Shown one piece after another: positions 34,893-46,501 of a DNA stretch of 64,000 bases (positions are counted from its first letter, which is position 1; each line of letters starts with the position of its first letter). The notes below the pieces were generated by a model. That model was not told the origin of the DNA. It ran no database searches and saw only the letters and a list, made by a program, of their open reading frames with translations. The stretch is from contig CATNEN010000010.1 of the NCBI GenBank assembly GCA_950097015.1, positions 2,496,501 to 2,560,500 of the forward strand, in the 5' to 3' direction. The DNA comes from Macrostomum hystrix (Eukaryota > Platyhelminthes > Macrostomidae). The position numbers were made by a program, and so were the translations under genes.

Positions 34893-37242
34893 CTAGGCGG
34901 CGCCACCAACTGCAGTCAATCGCTCATTCTTGGCGGCCTCAGTGCGGAAGTCTTTCACCAGTTTGTTGTAGCGCCGCTCGCTGTCAACAAGTCGCAGGTA
35001 CTCGGAGTTCAGGCCGTCCCGCTTGGCCTTCTCCGTGGCCAATCGGCGCTCGCCCTGGCTCTGGTTTTGCCTGGCGCTCTCGACAATGCGCTCCAGCTGC
35101 GCCGCCAGCTCCTGCCTGCCGGCTGGCGACTTCTCAGTCTGCCTGTAGTTGTCCTCCACCGAGGCCAGCAGTTGAATCTCGCGTTCCAGCAGCTCGCGCA
35201 GGGAGCAGGCGGAGTTGTACAGGCAGTAGAACTGCTTGGTCTGCCTGTGCAGCGTGGCAGCCTGCTCAGCCAGCTCAAGTAGGCGCCGCATGTACTGGCT
35301 GGCCTCCTCCTGATGGTGGGATCAGCGATTGTGTCAGAAGGGATTAGTGACTGTGTCAGCAGGGGTCAGGTGGAAACAGCAACTGTGTCAGTTGGGATCA
35401 GGGACTGTCAGGTGGGATCAGGGACTGTCAGGTGGGATCAGGGACTGTCAGGTGGGATCAGGGACTTTCAGGTGGGATCAGCAACTTGTAAAGTGGGATC
35501 AGCGAGTGTGTCAGGTGGGATCAGGGACTGTCAGGTGGGATCAGGGAGTGTCAGGTGGGATCAGCGAGTGTCAGATGGCATCATCCCTATGACTATCAAA
35601 TTTCCTTGTGATATCACCTGACTGGGAAACTCGTCGATTCGGCGGCGCAGCGAGGCGCAGGCCCGGCTGGACTCGGCTAGCTGAGCTCGCACCGCTGCCA
35701 GCCGCTCGGCAGCCACCGTCGCCTGCTCAGTTGCCTTGGCAACGCGCTCGCTGTTGGCCGCCTCAGCGTCTGCGTCGCCGGTTGCGGCGACTCGTTCTCG
35801 CAGCCTGGCCAGCTCGGACTCCAGCTCGGCAGCCTCGGCACGAAGCGCCGCCTTCTGGTCGGCCTCGCGCTGTCGGAGCTCCTCAGCGGCAGACACCAGC
35901 CGGTCCAACTTGGCAGCGGCGCGCGGATCCTGCGCCACTGCGCCTAGCGCCGTCAGCTGGGCGTCCAGGTCGGCGCGCTGTCGCTCCGCCTCGGCCAGGC
36001 GGGCCGCCTCTTGATCCCGCCGGTCTCTGGCCGCTTGCTCGCGCTCCGCCGCCTGCTCAGCCTGCTGCCTGAGGAGTCGGCGATGAGTTAGGAATAAATT
36101 GGCATTCAAATTCCTTCATTTTAGTTTTAAGGATTTGTGATTTTTCTATTTTATTGGAACAGAACTAACTTAGAACTTGAATTCCAAACGTGAATCTGAA
36201 TTCTTAAATTTCTCACCTGGCGGTCTCCAGCCGCTCCTCCATGCCAGCCCGCAGCCGGAGCTGCTGCTCTGGGCTGAGCTGCCGCAGGCTCTCCAGCTGT
36301 TGCGCCAGCTCAGTCTGCTTGGCGCCGAAGTCCTGCAGAGCTCGCTGAATGTCCGCCGACTGCAGGCCGACGATAGTGCCGACCAAGCTAGCGGCCAGGC
36401 GCTTCTGCTGGCCGGCATCGCCCATCTCCGCCAGCTCCACCGGTGCAGCCGCGCCACCGCCGACTCCGCCGCCGCTGCCCGCAACAGCTGCAGTTGGGGC
36501 TCCGGCAGCAGTGGCACCCGCAATGGCACCCAGTCCGCCATTGTACTCTAGCAGTGTGGTGCGCACCTGGGTAAAAGGTGAGGGGATAGCCGATATGAAT
36601 CGAAAGCAACGTGAGGGAACAGAATGCAGATGTCAGGAAATACATAGAGTTCACCTGCGTCTCTTCCAGCACCTGCGACCCCCGATAGGCCGCCGGTTTG
36701 CGCAACCGACGCATCGTCGGAAACGCCGCCTTCAGCTGCGCCCGCCGCTCCGATAACGCCGATGCCGCAGCCGCCAACTCCGGCGAAATCCCCGCAGCCT
36801 GGCCGGTGCGCAACAGCCGGTACTGCTCCACTGCGAAGTCGCGCCAGTCGGCAGTCATTTGATCGCGCCTGCCGATGACCTGCGTCACCAGCCACTGCAC
36901 CACGGGAAATACGTGTACAAAGTCCCGGCCCTGGATCTGGTGCGGCTCGATTGCGTGCGGACAGCGCATGCGGCGGAGGGCGCGGACGATCTTCTCAGTC
37001 AGGGCGATCTTCTGCCCGATGCTGGAGCCCTCGTGAAACAGCAGGTCGGCATCTATGTCCATACTGCAGCCCTGCACGCACCAGCAGAGCCCGCCAACCA
37101 GTTTGTCAAATGCAGCAAGGCCGCGGATGCGAGCCCTGAAATAGCCGGCCGAGACCAGCAGCTGCATACACTCCGCCTCCTTGGCCTCCTGCTCCTCATC
37201 CTCCCGGATGTCGTACTCACCTTCTTTGTAGCGGTGAGCCAT
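34893..37242 (-). CDS. CCDC93: CCDC93, CCC/Commander complex subunit
   Basis: Minus-strand exons are 37242-36655, 36566-36217, 36068-35618 and 35309-34893, with GT/AG junctions in phase, giving 601 aa (human about 630). The N-terminal segment (AGYFRARIRGLAAFDKLVGG, then CPHAIEPHQIQGRDFVHVFPVVQWL) is the conserved CCDC93 globular domain. The remainder is long Ala/Glu/Arg-rich coiled coil (about 290-600), with conserved RRRIDEFPSQ, TKQFYCLYN and RRYNKLVKDFRTEAAKNE near the end. CCDC93 works with CCDC22 and COMMD proteins in endosomal recycling. An Ala/Gly-rich insert near 210-245 replaces a charged linker. The ATG follows a CCCACAG acceptor by a few bases, so a leader exon or spliced leader is likely. 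Intron 3 holds a minisatellite. Confidence 0.93.
35360..35590 (+). repeat. 20-bp minisatellite in CCDC93 intron 3
   Basis: The unit is GTGGGATCAGGGACTGTCAG, about 10 copies, with longer diverged units at the left. It fills most of the intron between 35310 and 35617. Confidence 0.9.
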
Positions 37243-37457
37243 GATTGGCTGTGGGACAGGCAAAGGGCAGCTGATCTGCTTTGGAATATTACATACAAGT
37301 TCACATTTTCTTAGTTTCCCATGTTTGCATAGTGCATAGTGTATTGTTAGCTACTGGTTAGCAATACATACATATAAGTAATGTATATAAAAATGCACAA
37401 AAATGCTAATATTATCACAAATAATTTTCGAAAATAAACAAAACTACAAATAAACAA

Positions 37458-37897
37458 GGTAGTTGTTATTTGTCCGGTTAACCGGACAAATAGCCATTTG
37501 GTTATTCGTCCGGTTAACCGAGGTTGTAGGGGTTGTAGCGCTACCACGAGAACCTCTATCATTTGTAAGATAAAATAATTAACAAGCTGCAAAAGGACAG
37601 TCATTCAGATTTGAAGTTTGTGTCTCAAATTATTTTCGCTTATCAGCTAATTAAAAAAATTAAAACCTTTTCCAGAAATTCGGTTGTTTCAGGGACTAAC
37701 TTAGTTCAAGGGTATAGTTTGGTCTTTGTGAGGTCAAGACTCAAGATGGCTATTAGCAGGGCAAGAGTGGTCTTTGGGAGGATTGTTGCTCCTGCTCATT
37801 GAAAGGGGAGAAATTAAGTCCTTGGGTGGTTAACCAGTTAACCGGACGAATAACCAAATGGCTATTTGTCCGGTTAACCGGACAAATAACAACTACC
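37458..37897 (+). mobile_element. 440-bp MITE with 61-bp perfect TIRs and 9-bp TSD
   Basis: The terminal inverted repeats 37458-37518 and 37837-37897 match base for base. The element is flanked by the direct repeat AATAAACAA (37449-37457 and 37898-37906), a 9-bp target-site duplication. Each TIR contains a 26-bp perfect palindrome centred on GGTTAACC (37467-37492 in the left arm). No protein is encoded in the 318-bp interior. A 9-bp duplication with long TIRs fits Mutator-like (MULE) elements; this class call is inferred. Perfect arms imply a recent insertion. Confidence 0.9.
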
Positions 37898-37906
37898 AAT
37901 AAACAA

Positions 37907-39908
37907 ATAACCCTACTTGCTGGTAAATTCTCAAGTTACCTATATTTTAGCTGATAAACAGAAACAAGATCAGAATTTAGTTTGCATAATTATCTAGATT
38001 TAGATAAATAGAAAAACATAATAAAATTATTCAAAGTTGCTAACAATTACCATTACCATTATCATTCACCACTTCTACTTAGACACCAAATATAACCCAT
38101 TTATAAAAAGGCAAGAGGCTTAAGTTATGTAGTCAGAATCTTATCTTACCAATATGCTCTAAATGTACAAATATAATGTTTTTGTGTATAGTAAAATAAT
38201 GTTCAATAATGACATAATATAGGCCTAATGTATTGCTTTTACTATTATTAGTTGTTTACAGCCTTGGTGTAAGTCAAGAATCATAATTCCATTCAACTTC
38301 TACTGAAATTAAATAATAAATACAAGCAAAAACTATAGTCTAAAAAGCAAAAAAGCTGGCAATGACCTTCATGGAATAGCTAAATAGGGCCTAATTCAAA
38401 TATGTGGTGATTTTAAATAGCACACATACAATCCAAGTGGACCTTGACCATATATTTCATAAAACTACTATATTATTTTTATTAGATACATCCATGTAGG
38501 TGTACAGGCAACAGTTACAGCCAATGTAAAAACGAAAGAAACAGTTAATATTAATCAGAAAATAATATTTTATTTTATTTCATGCTTCTTTCAAGGGAAA
38601 CTTAATGCTATTGACACGAATATTTATCGGTGACTCAATATGAGCTCAAGGACAAGGAGAGCATGCAATAAATGTCTATTCATAATACATGCAATTTAAA
38701 CGTAAAACTATATAATTAGAAAAAAACTGAATTCGAGTTTATGTGTTTGTAGTAAACCCAAGGACCACTAGGACCACTGTCTTCTTGGACAGTGTCTTGG
38801 ACTTCTTCTAGTGGTCCTTGAGTAAACCTTGCGTTAAGCAAATTATAACATAACATTTACCTATTTTGAAGAATTTGCAATCTTTGCAGAATTTTTTTAG
38901 ATAAAACCCGTTTCGTTATGGTTTTCTTTTATTTAGGCTTACGTTAAAAGAAATCTAATGCGAAACATTTTGCACGCGCTATCCAGAACTTTCTAGAACT
39001 TCTAAAACAAGTTTGTATCGTAACTTATGCCTGCGCAGCTTGGTTCCTACGAAATACGAAGTCTAGAGTTGCCGTAATAATATTATATTGTGTGTTATAT
39101 GTGCTTTTATTTGCGAGCTCAATTATTCTTAGCTAAAATAGACCGATTCATTGAAACGGTCATTTATTCAAAGCATTCTTAAATGTTAGAAATAAGTACA
39201 GGAGATTCTGAGACATATATGAATATTAATGAGGTTCAAACATCCTAGCCTCAAACATTCAAGCCTTAGACTTAAAAATATACATTTTTATCAAGACCAG
39301 AATGATGGTCAATGGAGCAAAGTAAGGCTATATTTGCTAGAGCAGTGCACTGGTACCCCTCACTTTCCACATACTTATCCCTTTCTATTAAGACATAGGG
39401 CCTATACAAAATAACTGTGTTGCGGATTGCAAGACAAAACTAAACCTCACTTGTGTCTTACAATCCCATCCTATTAAGTCATACATGCGCAACCTCCCAA
39501 ATCTTAAATGATCTTAAATTTATCAAAATTATCATGATCCCATGATAAAAAAATCTAAGCCAGCCATGCGACTTAGTTTTTTCTCTCTTTACAACTTAGT
39601 TTGCTCTCATTTGCTCTCTTTTTCTCTCCCCTTTTTCCTTTTCTTCACGCCTTCCTTTTTTGTCCCTTGGTCCCCCTTTTGATTATTTTGTGCTTGGTTG
39701 ATTGGTTTTTGCGACTTACCTTGCTTGGCCCTCGTTTCACCTGGCCGGTTCGGCCAGGTTGGCCGGGTGTTGCGCATGTATGTATTAAGTCATATGCATA
39801 ATGAATATTGAGAATTTGCATCATAAAAACAAATATATAGGTGCCTTCCTAGTCCTAGTTACTAAAATTGAAGTTGATTATTCTTTTTTCACCAATTTTA
39901 CTGAGGTA
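37907..39908. other. AT-rich intergenic region, CCDC93-CACYBP
   Basis: No coding frame or array is present. Near 38755-38820 there is a short imperfect inverted repeat around AGGACCACTAG...CTAGTGGTCCT (arms about 12 bp). Confidence 0.5.
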
Positions 39909-40314
39909 CCTGGACACTTTGTCATCTTACAACTTCGTCATCCAGATGATGATCTGTCCAATATCTCAGAGGGTGGATGACAAAGAGACTTAGACTTGTG
40001 GACACTTCGTCATCTATAAAACAAAAGTTTTGAAAGTTAGAACAGAACCACCCTCCCCACCCCTCCTCATATTGTGTTGGCATCTATCTTTCAACTCTTA
40101 TAATGAAAGCAGTTTTGTCGCCTTTTTGACAATTTAGAGTGTGTTCAAACCTCTGCCCCACCACCCCACCCTCACTTTATTGATGACGAACTTGATTGCT
40201 TGTTACTAGTAGTTGATGAACTGACCAAACTTTAAAGCATGCCAATTGGCTGGATGACGAAGTGTCCTACCTTCCAAGTGGATGATAAAGTTGTAAGATA
40301 ACAAAGTGTCTAGG
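39909..40314 (+). mobile_element. 406-bp TIR element, MITE family A, copy 2
   Basis: The ends CCTGGACACTTTGTCATCTT (left) and the complement of CCTAGACACTTTGTTATCTT (right) form TIRs of about 36 bp with five or so mismatches. Subterminal GATGACGAAGTGTCC motifs recur inside (39995-40015, 40254-40268). Bases 39909-40192 match the reverse complement of 1-291. No clear target duplication is visible and nothing is encoded. Confidence 0.8.
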
Positions 40315-41316
40315 ATCCTTTCACTGAGTGGAATTCAGATAGGTGATTTATGAGCCTGAGCCATTGCAACAGCTGAAATGATGACAATTATTTCAATGGG
40401 ATCATAAAATAAAAGCGCCGATCAACATATGAATAATGGTGAGTGATTGTTAAACAAAAGAAAGCATATATTTTTACTTTTATCAAAATAGTGCCTAGTT
40501 GACACTTTTGTATTATTTAGCAAACTGATTTGGTAGGGCTATATAATGGCAGTTTAAAAAGTCTCAACTCAATCCTTAAACTTTTATTTAGCTAGTTTAA
40601 CAATTGAAAGATTATTTAAACAATGTTCGAATTTCTGTCAAAACTCTACAGGGGTAGGCCTAGCTAATTGGTAAACTATGGACCATACAAACAGGTATAT
40701 AACAAAAAACTACTAAATGCATTTCGCTCATGCACCTAAGACATTAATAGTTATTCCATTGCAATTTGAAATTCATTTAGGGCAAGGCACAGAGAGAAAC
40801 TTTGGCCCTTAGGCTTTTATACAATTACAATGGGTAAATTGAGCAATTTACAACTTTAAAGGCTAATAACAATTTAGTAGGCTCTAGAACAGGAATTATT
40901 GCTTGACAATGGTAGTGATCAGTCTTTCTACAAATACTATTATTATTAGGATAGACTATGTAAACAGGATATCTCTAAATATCTAGTTGAAAATATATAG
41001 ATTACATACATAGCCAAATGCATGAATACAAAAGATTCTAACAATTTAAGACTAAAAACCAGCAAATAAATAACAAACAATTACATCATAGATCATTAGA
41101 AAAAAAGCACATTTACCTGTGGATTATGTATAAAAATATATTAATTGATATTGTTTGTTTGGTTTTTTGAAAATGGGTTTGAATATTTTATATTTATAGC
41201 TTTTGCTGTTGATGATGAAAGTGATGATCTTGATATTGTCGATGAAAGTATTGGATGGGTTATAATTGCTCATTCTGATAAGAACATTATGCTTTGCAGC
41301 AGATCAGCCAGCCATA
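40315..41316. other. AT-rich upstream region of CACYBP
   Basis: It contains no gene. It includes the left member (40938-40975) of a 38-bp direct repeat that recurs at 42288-42325. The acceptor-like TTTGCAG ends at 41299, 18 bp before the CACYBP start codon. Confidence 0.5.
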
Positions 41317-42018
41317 ATGTCAGCAGCTGCACTGGACAATCTCAAACTGGACCTGGATGAGCTCCGCAGCCTCCGGGCCAGCAGCACCCGGCCTCGCGTG
41401 CAGGACCTGCTGGACCTGCAGATTCGGCGCATTGAAACCGACCTGACTGCCGCAATTGAGGCTGCCGCTGCTGCTGGCCAGCAGGCGGCTCCGGTGAAGC
41501 CGGCTCCAGCCAGCCAGCCGGACAAGCCAATCCTAATCGAGATCAAAACCTACGCCTGGGGCGACTCTGACAAGTTCATCCGGCTCTACGTGTCCGAGGG
41601 CCTGGCCGGAGTTGGCAGCCTGGACAAGGACGCCGTCAGCGTGGAGTTCACGGATGTCTCCGTGATGCTCCGTGTGCGCAATTTGAATGGCCGCGACAGG
41701 GAGTTGCGAATTCCCCGACTGTACGACCGGATCCTGCCGGACAGCAGCTCCTTCAAGGTCAAGCGCGATCAGGTCGTGCTCTCGCTGCGCAAGGCCGCCT
41801 GTGCCTCCTGGGCCTTCGTCACCGAGCACGAGCGGCGGGCCAGCGAGGCCAAGAAGGCCGCCAACAAGAAGATGCCGGGTGACAAGGACGAGGACCCCAG
41901 CGCCAGCATGATGGGCCTGATGCGCCAGATGTACGAGGAGGGCGACGACGAGATGAAGCGAACCATAGCCAAGGCTTTCTCCGAGTCTCAAAATAAGAAG
42001 GCTGCCGGCGATGTCTGA
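41317..42018 (+). CDS. CACYBP: Calcyclin-binding protein (CacyBP/SIP), intronless CDS
   Basis: The frame encodes 233 aa from ATG 41317 (human 228). Residues 1-50 form the N-terminal helical Siah-binding and dimerisation region. A CS domain follows (about 70-170, beginning ILIEIKTYAWGDSDKFIRLYV and including LRKA..WAFVTEHE). The SGS-type C-terminus has DPSASMMGLMRQMYEEGDDEMKRTIAKAF. The protein links Siah-1 to Skp1/Ebi in beta-catenin degradation and binds S100 proteins; it acts in cytosol and nucleus. The start is preceded by an AG acceptor at 41298-41299, so a 5'UTR intron or spliced leader is likely. The coding region has no intron, unlike its neighbours. No AATAAA is evident within 200 bp of the stop. 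Confidence 0.93.
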   Translation: MSAAALDNLKLDLDELRSLRASSTRPRVQDLLDLQIRRIETDLTAAIEAAAAAGQQAAPVKPAPASQPDKPILIEIKTYAWGDSDKFIRLYVSEGLAGVGSLDKDAVSVEFTDVSVMLRVRNLNGRDRELRIPRLYDRILPDSSSFKVKRDQVVLSLRKAACASWAFVTEHERRASEAKKAANKKMPGDKDEDPSASMMGLMRQMYEEGDDEMKRTIAKAFSESQNKKAAGDV

Positions 42019-42287
42019 TGATACCTGTCATAACCTGTATGCATACTGAATGCATGCATGCATTCGGACCTAAGCCAAGAAGCTTTTTAAACCAGGCGAT
42101 TTAAAATGACGTTTTTCTCTCCAGCCTGATCCTGATTCGACATACTTATCTGTTTCATTTTCTAATTAGAAGTTTACAATTCTTTTATCCCGAAGTATGC
42201 CACTCCCAGGCGAGTGCTAAGCTTCCCGCTTGAGACCCTGTGGCAGTTAGTCTTTACTTTTTCTCAGCCCGTGTCCTTGCAGCGACG

Positions 42288-42325
42288 TATTATTATTAGG
42301 ATAGACTATGTAATCAGGATATCTC
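42288..42325 (+). repeat. 38-bp direct repeat flanking CACYBP
   Basis: The sequence beginning TATTATTATTAGGATAGACT matches 40938-40975 with a single mismatch. The two copies lie 1350 bp apart and bracket the CACYBP gene. The origin is unclear. Confidence 0.8.
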
Positions 42326-42545
42326 AGTACCGAGTAAATCTGACTGGACTGTACTAGTTGCGAACTTTTGCACTCTTGGACTTGTTGGCTCCGCATTGCA
42401 ATTCTTTACTTGTACTTTTAATTTAGATCAGTTCAACTTAGTTCTGGCCTCTTGGGGAAATGAAAATGGGGAAATTCTGGGAACCAGAATTTAAAACTGA
42501 GACCCTTTTCAATGATCGGGGCATGTAAGAATACATTTTATGGCT

Positions 42546-45500
42546 AAGGACCTGAGAGAGTGAGCCAAGCTGTTAGGACCTGAGAGAGTGAGCCAAGCTG
42601 TTAGGACCTGAGAGAGTGAGCCAAGCTGTTAGGACCTGAGAGAGTGAGCCAAGCTGTTATGACCTGAGAGAGTGAGCCAAGCTGTTATGACCTGAGAGAG
42701 TGGCCAAGCTGTTATGACCTGAGAGAGTGAGCCAAGCTGTTATGACCTGAGAGAGTGAGCCAAGCTGTTATGACCTGAGAGAGTGAGCCAAGCTGTTATG
42801 ACCTGAGAGAGTGAGCCAAGCTGTTATGACCTGAGAGAGTGAGCCAAGCTGTTAGGACCTGAGAGAGTGAGCCAAGCTGTTAGGACCTGAGAGAGTGAGC
42901 CAAGCTGTTAGGACCTGAGAGAGTGAGCCAAGCTGTTAGGACCTGAGAGAGTGAGCCAAGCTGTTATGACCTGAGAGAGTGGCCAAGCTGTTATGACCTG
43001 AGAGAGTGAGCCAAGCTGTTATGACCTGAGAGAGTGCGCCAAGCTGTTAGGACCTGAGAGAGTGAGCCAAGCTGTTAGGACCTGAGAGAGTGAGCCAAGC
43101 TGTTATGACCTGAGAGAGTGAGCCAAGCTGTTAGGACCTGAGAGAGTGAGCCAAGCTGTTAGGACCTGAGAGAGTGAGCCAAGCTGTTAGGACCTGAGAG
43201 AGTGAGCCAAGCTGTTAGGACCTGAGAGAGTGGCCAAGCTGTTAGGACCTGAGAGAGTGCGCCAAGCTGTTAGGACCTGAGAGAGTGGCCAAGCTGTTAG
43301 GACCTGAGAGAGTGCGCCAAGCTGTTAGGACCTGAGAGAGTGAGCCAAGCTGTTAGGACCTGAGAGAGTGCGCCAAGCTGTTAGGACCTGAGAGATTGGC
43401 CAAGCTGTTAGGACCTGAGAGAGTGCGCCAAGCTGTTAGGACCTGAGAGAGTGAGCCAAGCTGTTAGGACCTGAGAGAGTGCGCCAAGCTGTTATGACCT
43501 GAGAGAGTGAGCCAAGCTGTTATGACCTGAGAGAGTGAGCCAAGCTGTTATGACCTGAGAGAGTGAGCCAAGCTGTTAGGACCTGAGAGAGTGAGCCAAG
43601 CTGTTAGGACCTGAGAGAGTGAGCCAAGCTGTTAGGACCTGAGAGAGTGAGCCAAGCTGTTATGACCTGAGAGAGTGAGCCAAGCTGTTATGACCTGAGA
43701 GAGTGGCCAAGCTGTTATGACCTGAGAGAGTGAGCCAAGCTGTTATGACCTGAGAGAGTGAGCCAAGCTGTTATGACCTGAGAGAGTGAGCCAAGCTGTT
43801 AGGACCTGAGAGAGTGAGCCAAGCTGTTATGACCTGAGAGAGTGAGCCAAGCTGTTATGACCTGAGAGAGTGCACCAAGCTGCTAGGACCTGAGCGAGTG
43901 AGCCAAGCTGTTAGGACCTGAGAGAGTGCGCCAAGCTGTTAGGACCTGAGCGAGTGAGCCAAGCTGTTAGGACCTGAGAGAGTGAGCCAAGCTGTTAGGA
44001 CCTGAGAGAGTGCGCCAAGCTGTTAGGACCTGAGAGATTGGCCAAGCTGTTAGGACCTGAGAGAGTGCGCCAAGCTGTTAGGACCTGAGAGAGTGAGCCA
44101 AGCTGTTAGGACCTGAGAGAGTGCGCCAAGCTGTTAGGACCTGAGAGAGTGCGCCAAGCTGTTAGGACCTGAGAGAGTGAGCCAAGCTGTTAGGACCTGA
44201 GAGAGTGAGCCAAGCTGTTATGACCTGAGAGAGTGAGCCAAGCTGTTAGGACCTGAGAGAGTGAGCCAAGCTGTTAGGACCTGAGAGAGTGAGCCAAGCT
44301 GTAAGGACCTGAGAGAGTGAGCCAAGCTGTTAGGACCTGAGAGAGTGGCCAAGCTGTTAGGACCTGAGAGAGTGCGCCAAGCTGTTAGGACCTGAGAGAG
44401 TGGCCAAGCTGTTAGGACCTGAGAGAGTGAGCCAAGCTGTTAGGACCTGAGAGAGTGAGCCAAGCTGTTAGGACCTGAGAGAGTGCGCCAAGCTGTTAGG
44501 ACCTGAGAGATTGGCCAAGCTGTTAGGACCTGAGAGAGTGCGCCAAGCTGTTAGGACCTGAGAGAGTGAGCCAAGCTGTTAGGACCTGAGAGAGTGCGCC
44601 AAGCTGTTAGGACCTGAGAGAGTGCGCCAAGCTGTTAGGACCTGAGAGAGTGAGCCAAGCTGTTAGGACCTGAGAGAGTGAGCCAAGCTGTTATGACCTG
44701 AGAGAGTGGCCAAGCTGTTAGGACCTGAGAGAGTGAGCCAAGCTGTTAGGACCTGAGAGAGTGGCCAAGCTGTTAGGACCTGAGAGAGTGAGCCAAGCTG
44801 TTAGGACCTGAGAGAGTGCGCCAAGCTGTTAGGACCTGAGAGAGTGGCCAAGCTGTTAGGACCTGAGAGAGTGAGCCAAGCTGTTAGGACCTGAGAGAGT
44901 GAGCCAAGCTGTTAGGACCTGAGAGAGTGAGCCAAGCTGTTATGACCTGAGAGAGTGAGCCAAGCTGTTATGACCTGAGAGAGTGGCCAAGCTGTTATGA
45001 CCTGAGAGAGTGAGCCAAGCTGTTATGACCTGAGAGAGTGAGCCAAGCTGTTATGACCTGAGAGAGTGAGCCAAGCTGTTATGACCTGAGAGAGTGAGAC
45101 AAGCTGTTATGACCTGAGAGAGTGAGCCAAGCTGTTATGACCTGAGAGAGTGCACCAAGCTGCTAGGACCTGAGCGAGTGAGCCAAGCTGTTAGGACCTG
45201 AGAGAGTGCGCCAAGCTGTTAGGACCTGAGCGAGTGAGCCAAGCTGTTAGGACCTGAGAGAGTGAGCCAAGCTGTTAGGACCTGAGAGAGTGAGCCAAGC
45301 TGTTAGGACCTGAGAGAGTGAGCCAAGCTGTTATGACCTGAGAGAGTGAGCCAAGCTGTTAGGACCTGAGAGAGTGAGCCAAGCTGTTAGGACCTGAGAG
45401 AGTGAGCCAAGCTGTTAGGACCTGAGAGAGTGAGCCAAGCTGTTAGGACCTGAGAGAGTGGCCAAGCTGTTAGGACCTGAGAGAGTGCGCCAAGCTGTTA

Positions 45501-46262
45501 GGACCTGAGAGAGTGGCCAAGCTGTTAGGACCTGAGAGAGTGCGCCAAGCTGTTAGGACCTGAGAGAGTGAGCCAAGCTGTTAGGACCTGAGAGAGTGCG
45601 CCAAGCTGTTAGGACCTGAGAGATTGGCCAAGCTGTTAGGACCTGAGAGAGTGCGCCAAGCTGTTAGGACCTGAGAGAGTGAGCCAAGCTGTTAGGACCT
45701 GAGAGAGTGCGCCAAGCTGTTAGGACCTGAGAGAGTGCGCCAAGCTGTTAGGACCTGAGAGAGTGAGCCAAGCTGTTATGACCTGAGAGAGTGGCCAAGC
45801 TGTTAGGACCTGAGAGAGTGAGCCAAGCTGTTAGGACCTGAGAGAGTGCGCCAAGCTGTTAGGACCTGAGAGATTGGCCAAGCTGTTAGGACCTGAGAGA
45901 GTGCGCCAAGCTGTTAGGACCTGAGAGAGTGAGCCAAGCTGTTAGGACCTGAGAGAGTGCGCCAAGCTGTTAGGACCTGAGAGAGTGCGCCAAGCTGTTA
46001 GGACCTGAGAGAGTGAGCCAAGCTGTTAGGACCTGAGAGAGTGAGCCAAGCTGTTAGGACCTGAGAGAGTGAGCCAAGCTGTTAGGACCTGAGAGAGTGG
46101 CCAAGCTGTTAGGACCTGAGAGAGTGAGCCAAGCTGTTAGGACCTGAGAGAGTGCGCCAAGCTGTTAGGACCTGAGAGAGTGGCCAAGCTGTTAGGACCT
46201 GAGAGAGTGCGCCAAGCTGTTATGACCTGAGAGAGTGGCCAAGCTGTTTGGACCTGAGAGAA
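42546..46262 (+). repeat. 3.7-kb minisatellite of a 28-bp unit, about 133 copies
   Basis: The unit is GACCTGAGAGAGTGAGCCAA followed by GCTGTTAG. Variants are GTGAGCC, GTGCGCC and the 26-bp GTGGCC form, TTAGG or TTATG, and GAGATTGG. A rare run (TGCACCAAGCTGCTAGG followed by GAGCGAGTG units) occurs at 43871 and 45151. This indicates an internal duplication of about 1280 bp. It begins about 530 bp past the CACYBP stop and ends 240 bp before the first recognised THUMPD1 exon. Confidence 0.98.
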
Positions 46263-46501
46263 TGAGCTAAACCCTCTGACCATTCGTCATGAGTCGAATC
46301 CTCATGATCAGGCTGATTTATGCAATCCTTCATAGCTTGGCGGAGTTGAGTTTATCGGGGCATATACGTATACGTAGGCATATCGTATCTGATGCAATTT
46401 AACCAAGGCAGCCCGTCTATGTCAAGCACAGCAGGGAATTCTTAATTCAGAAGCAAACAGAAAATCCGCCAGGCCACATATTTCCATTGATCCCCGCCCA
46501 G

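Noticed and set aside
46265..46501. Search for a cis-spliced first exon of THUMPD1 with ATG
   Set aside because: ATGs here run into stops or lack a following donor in the required phase, so none could be supported.
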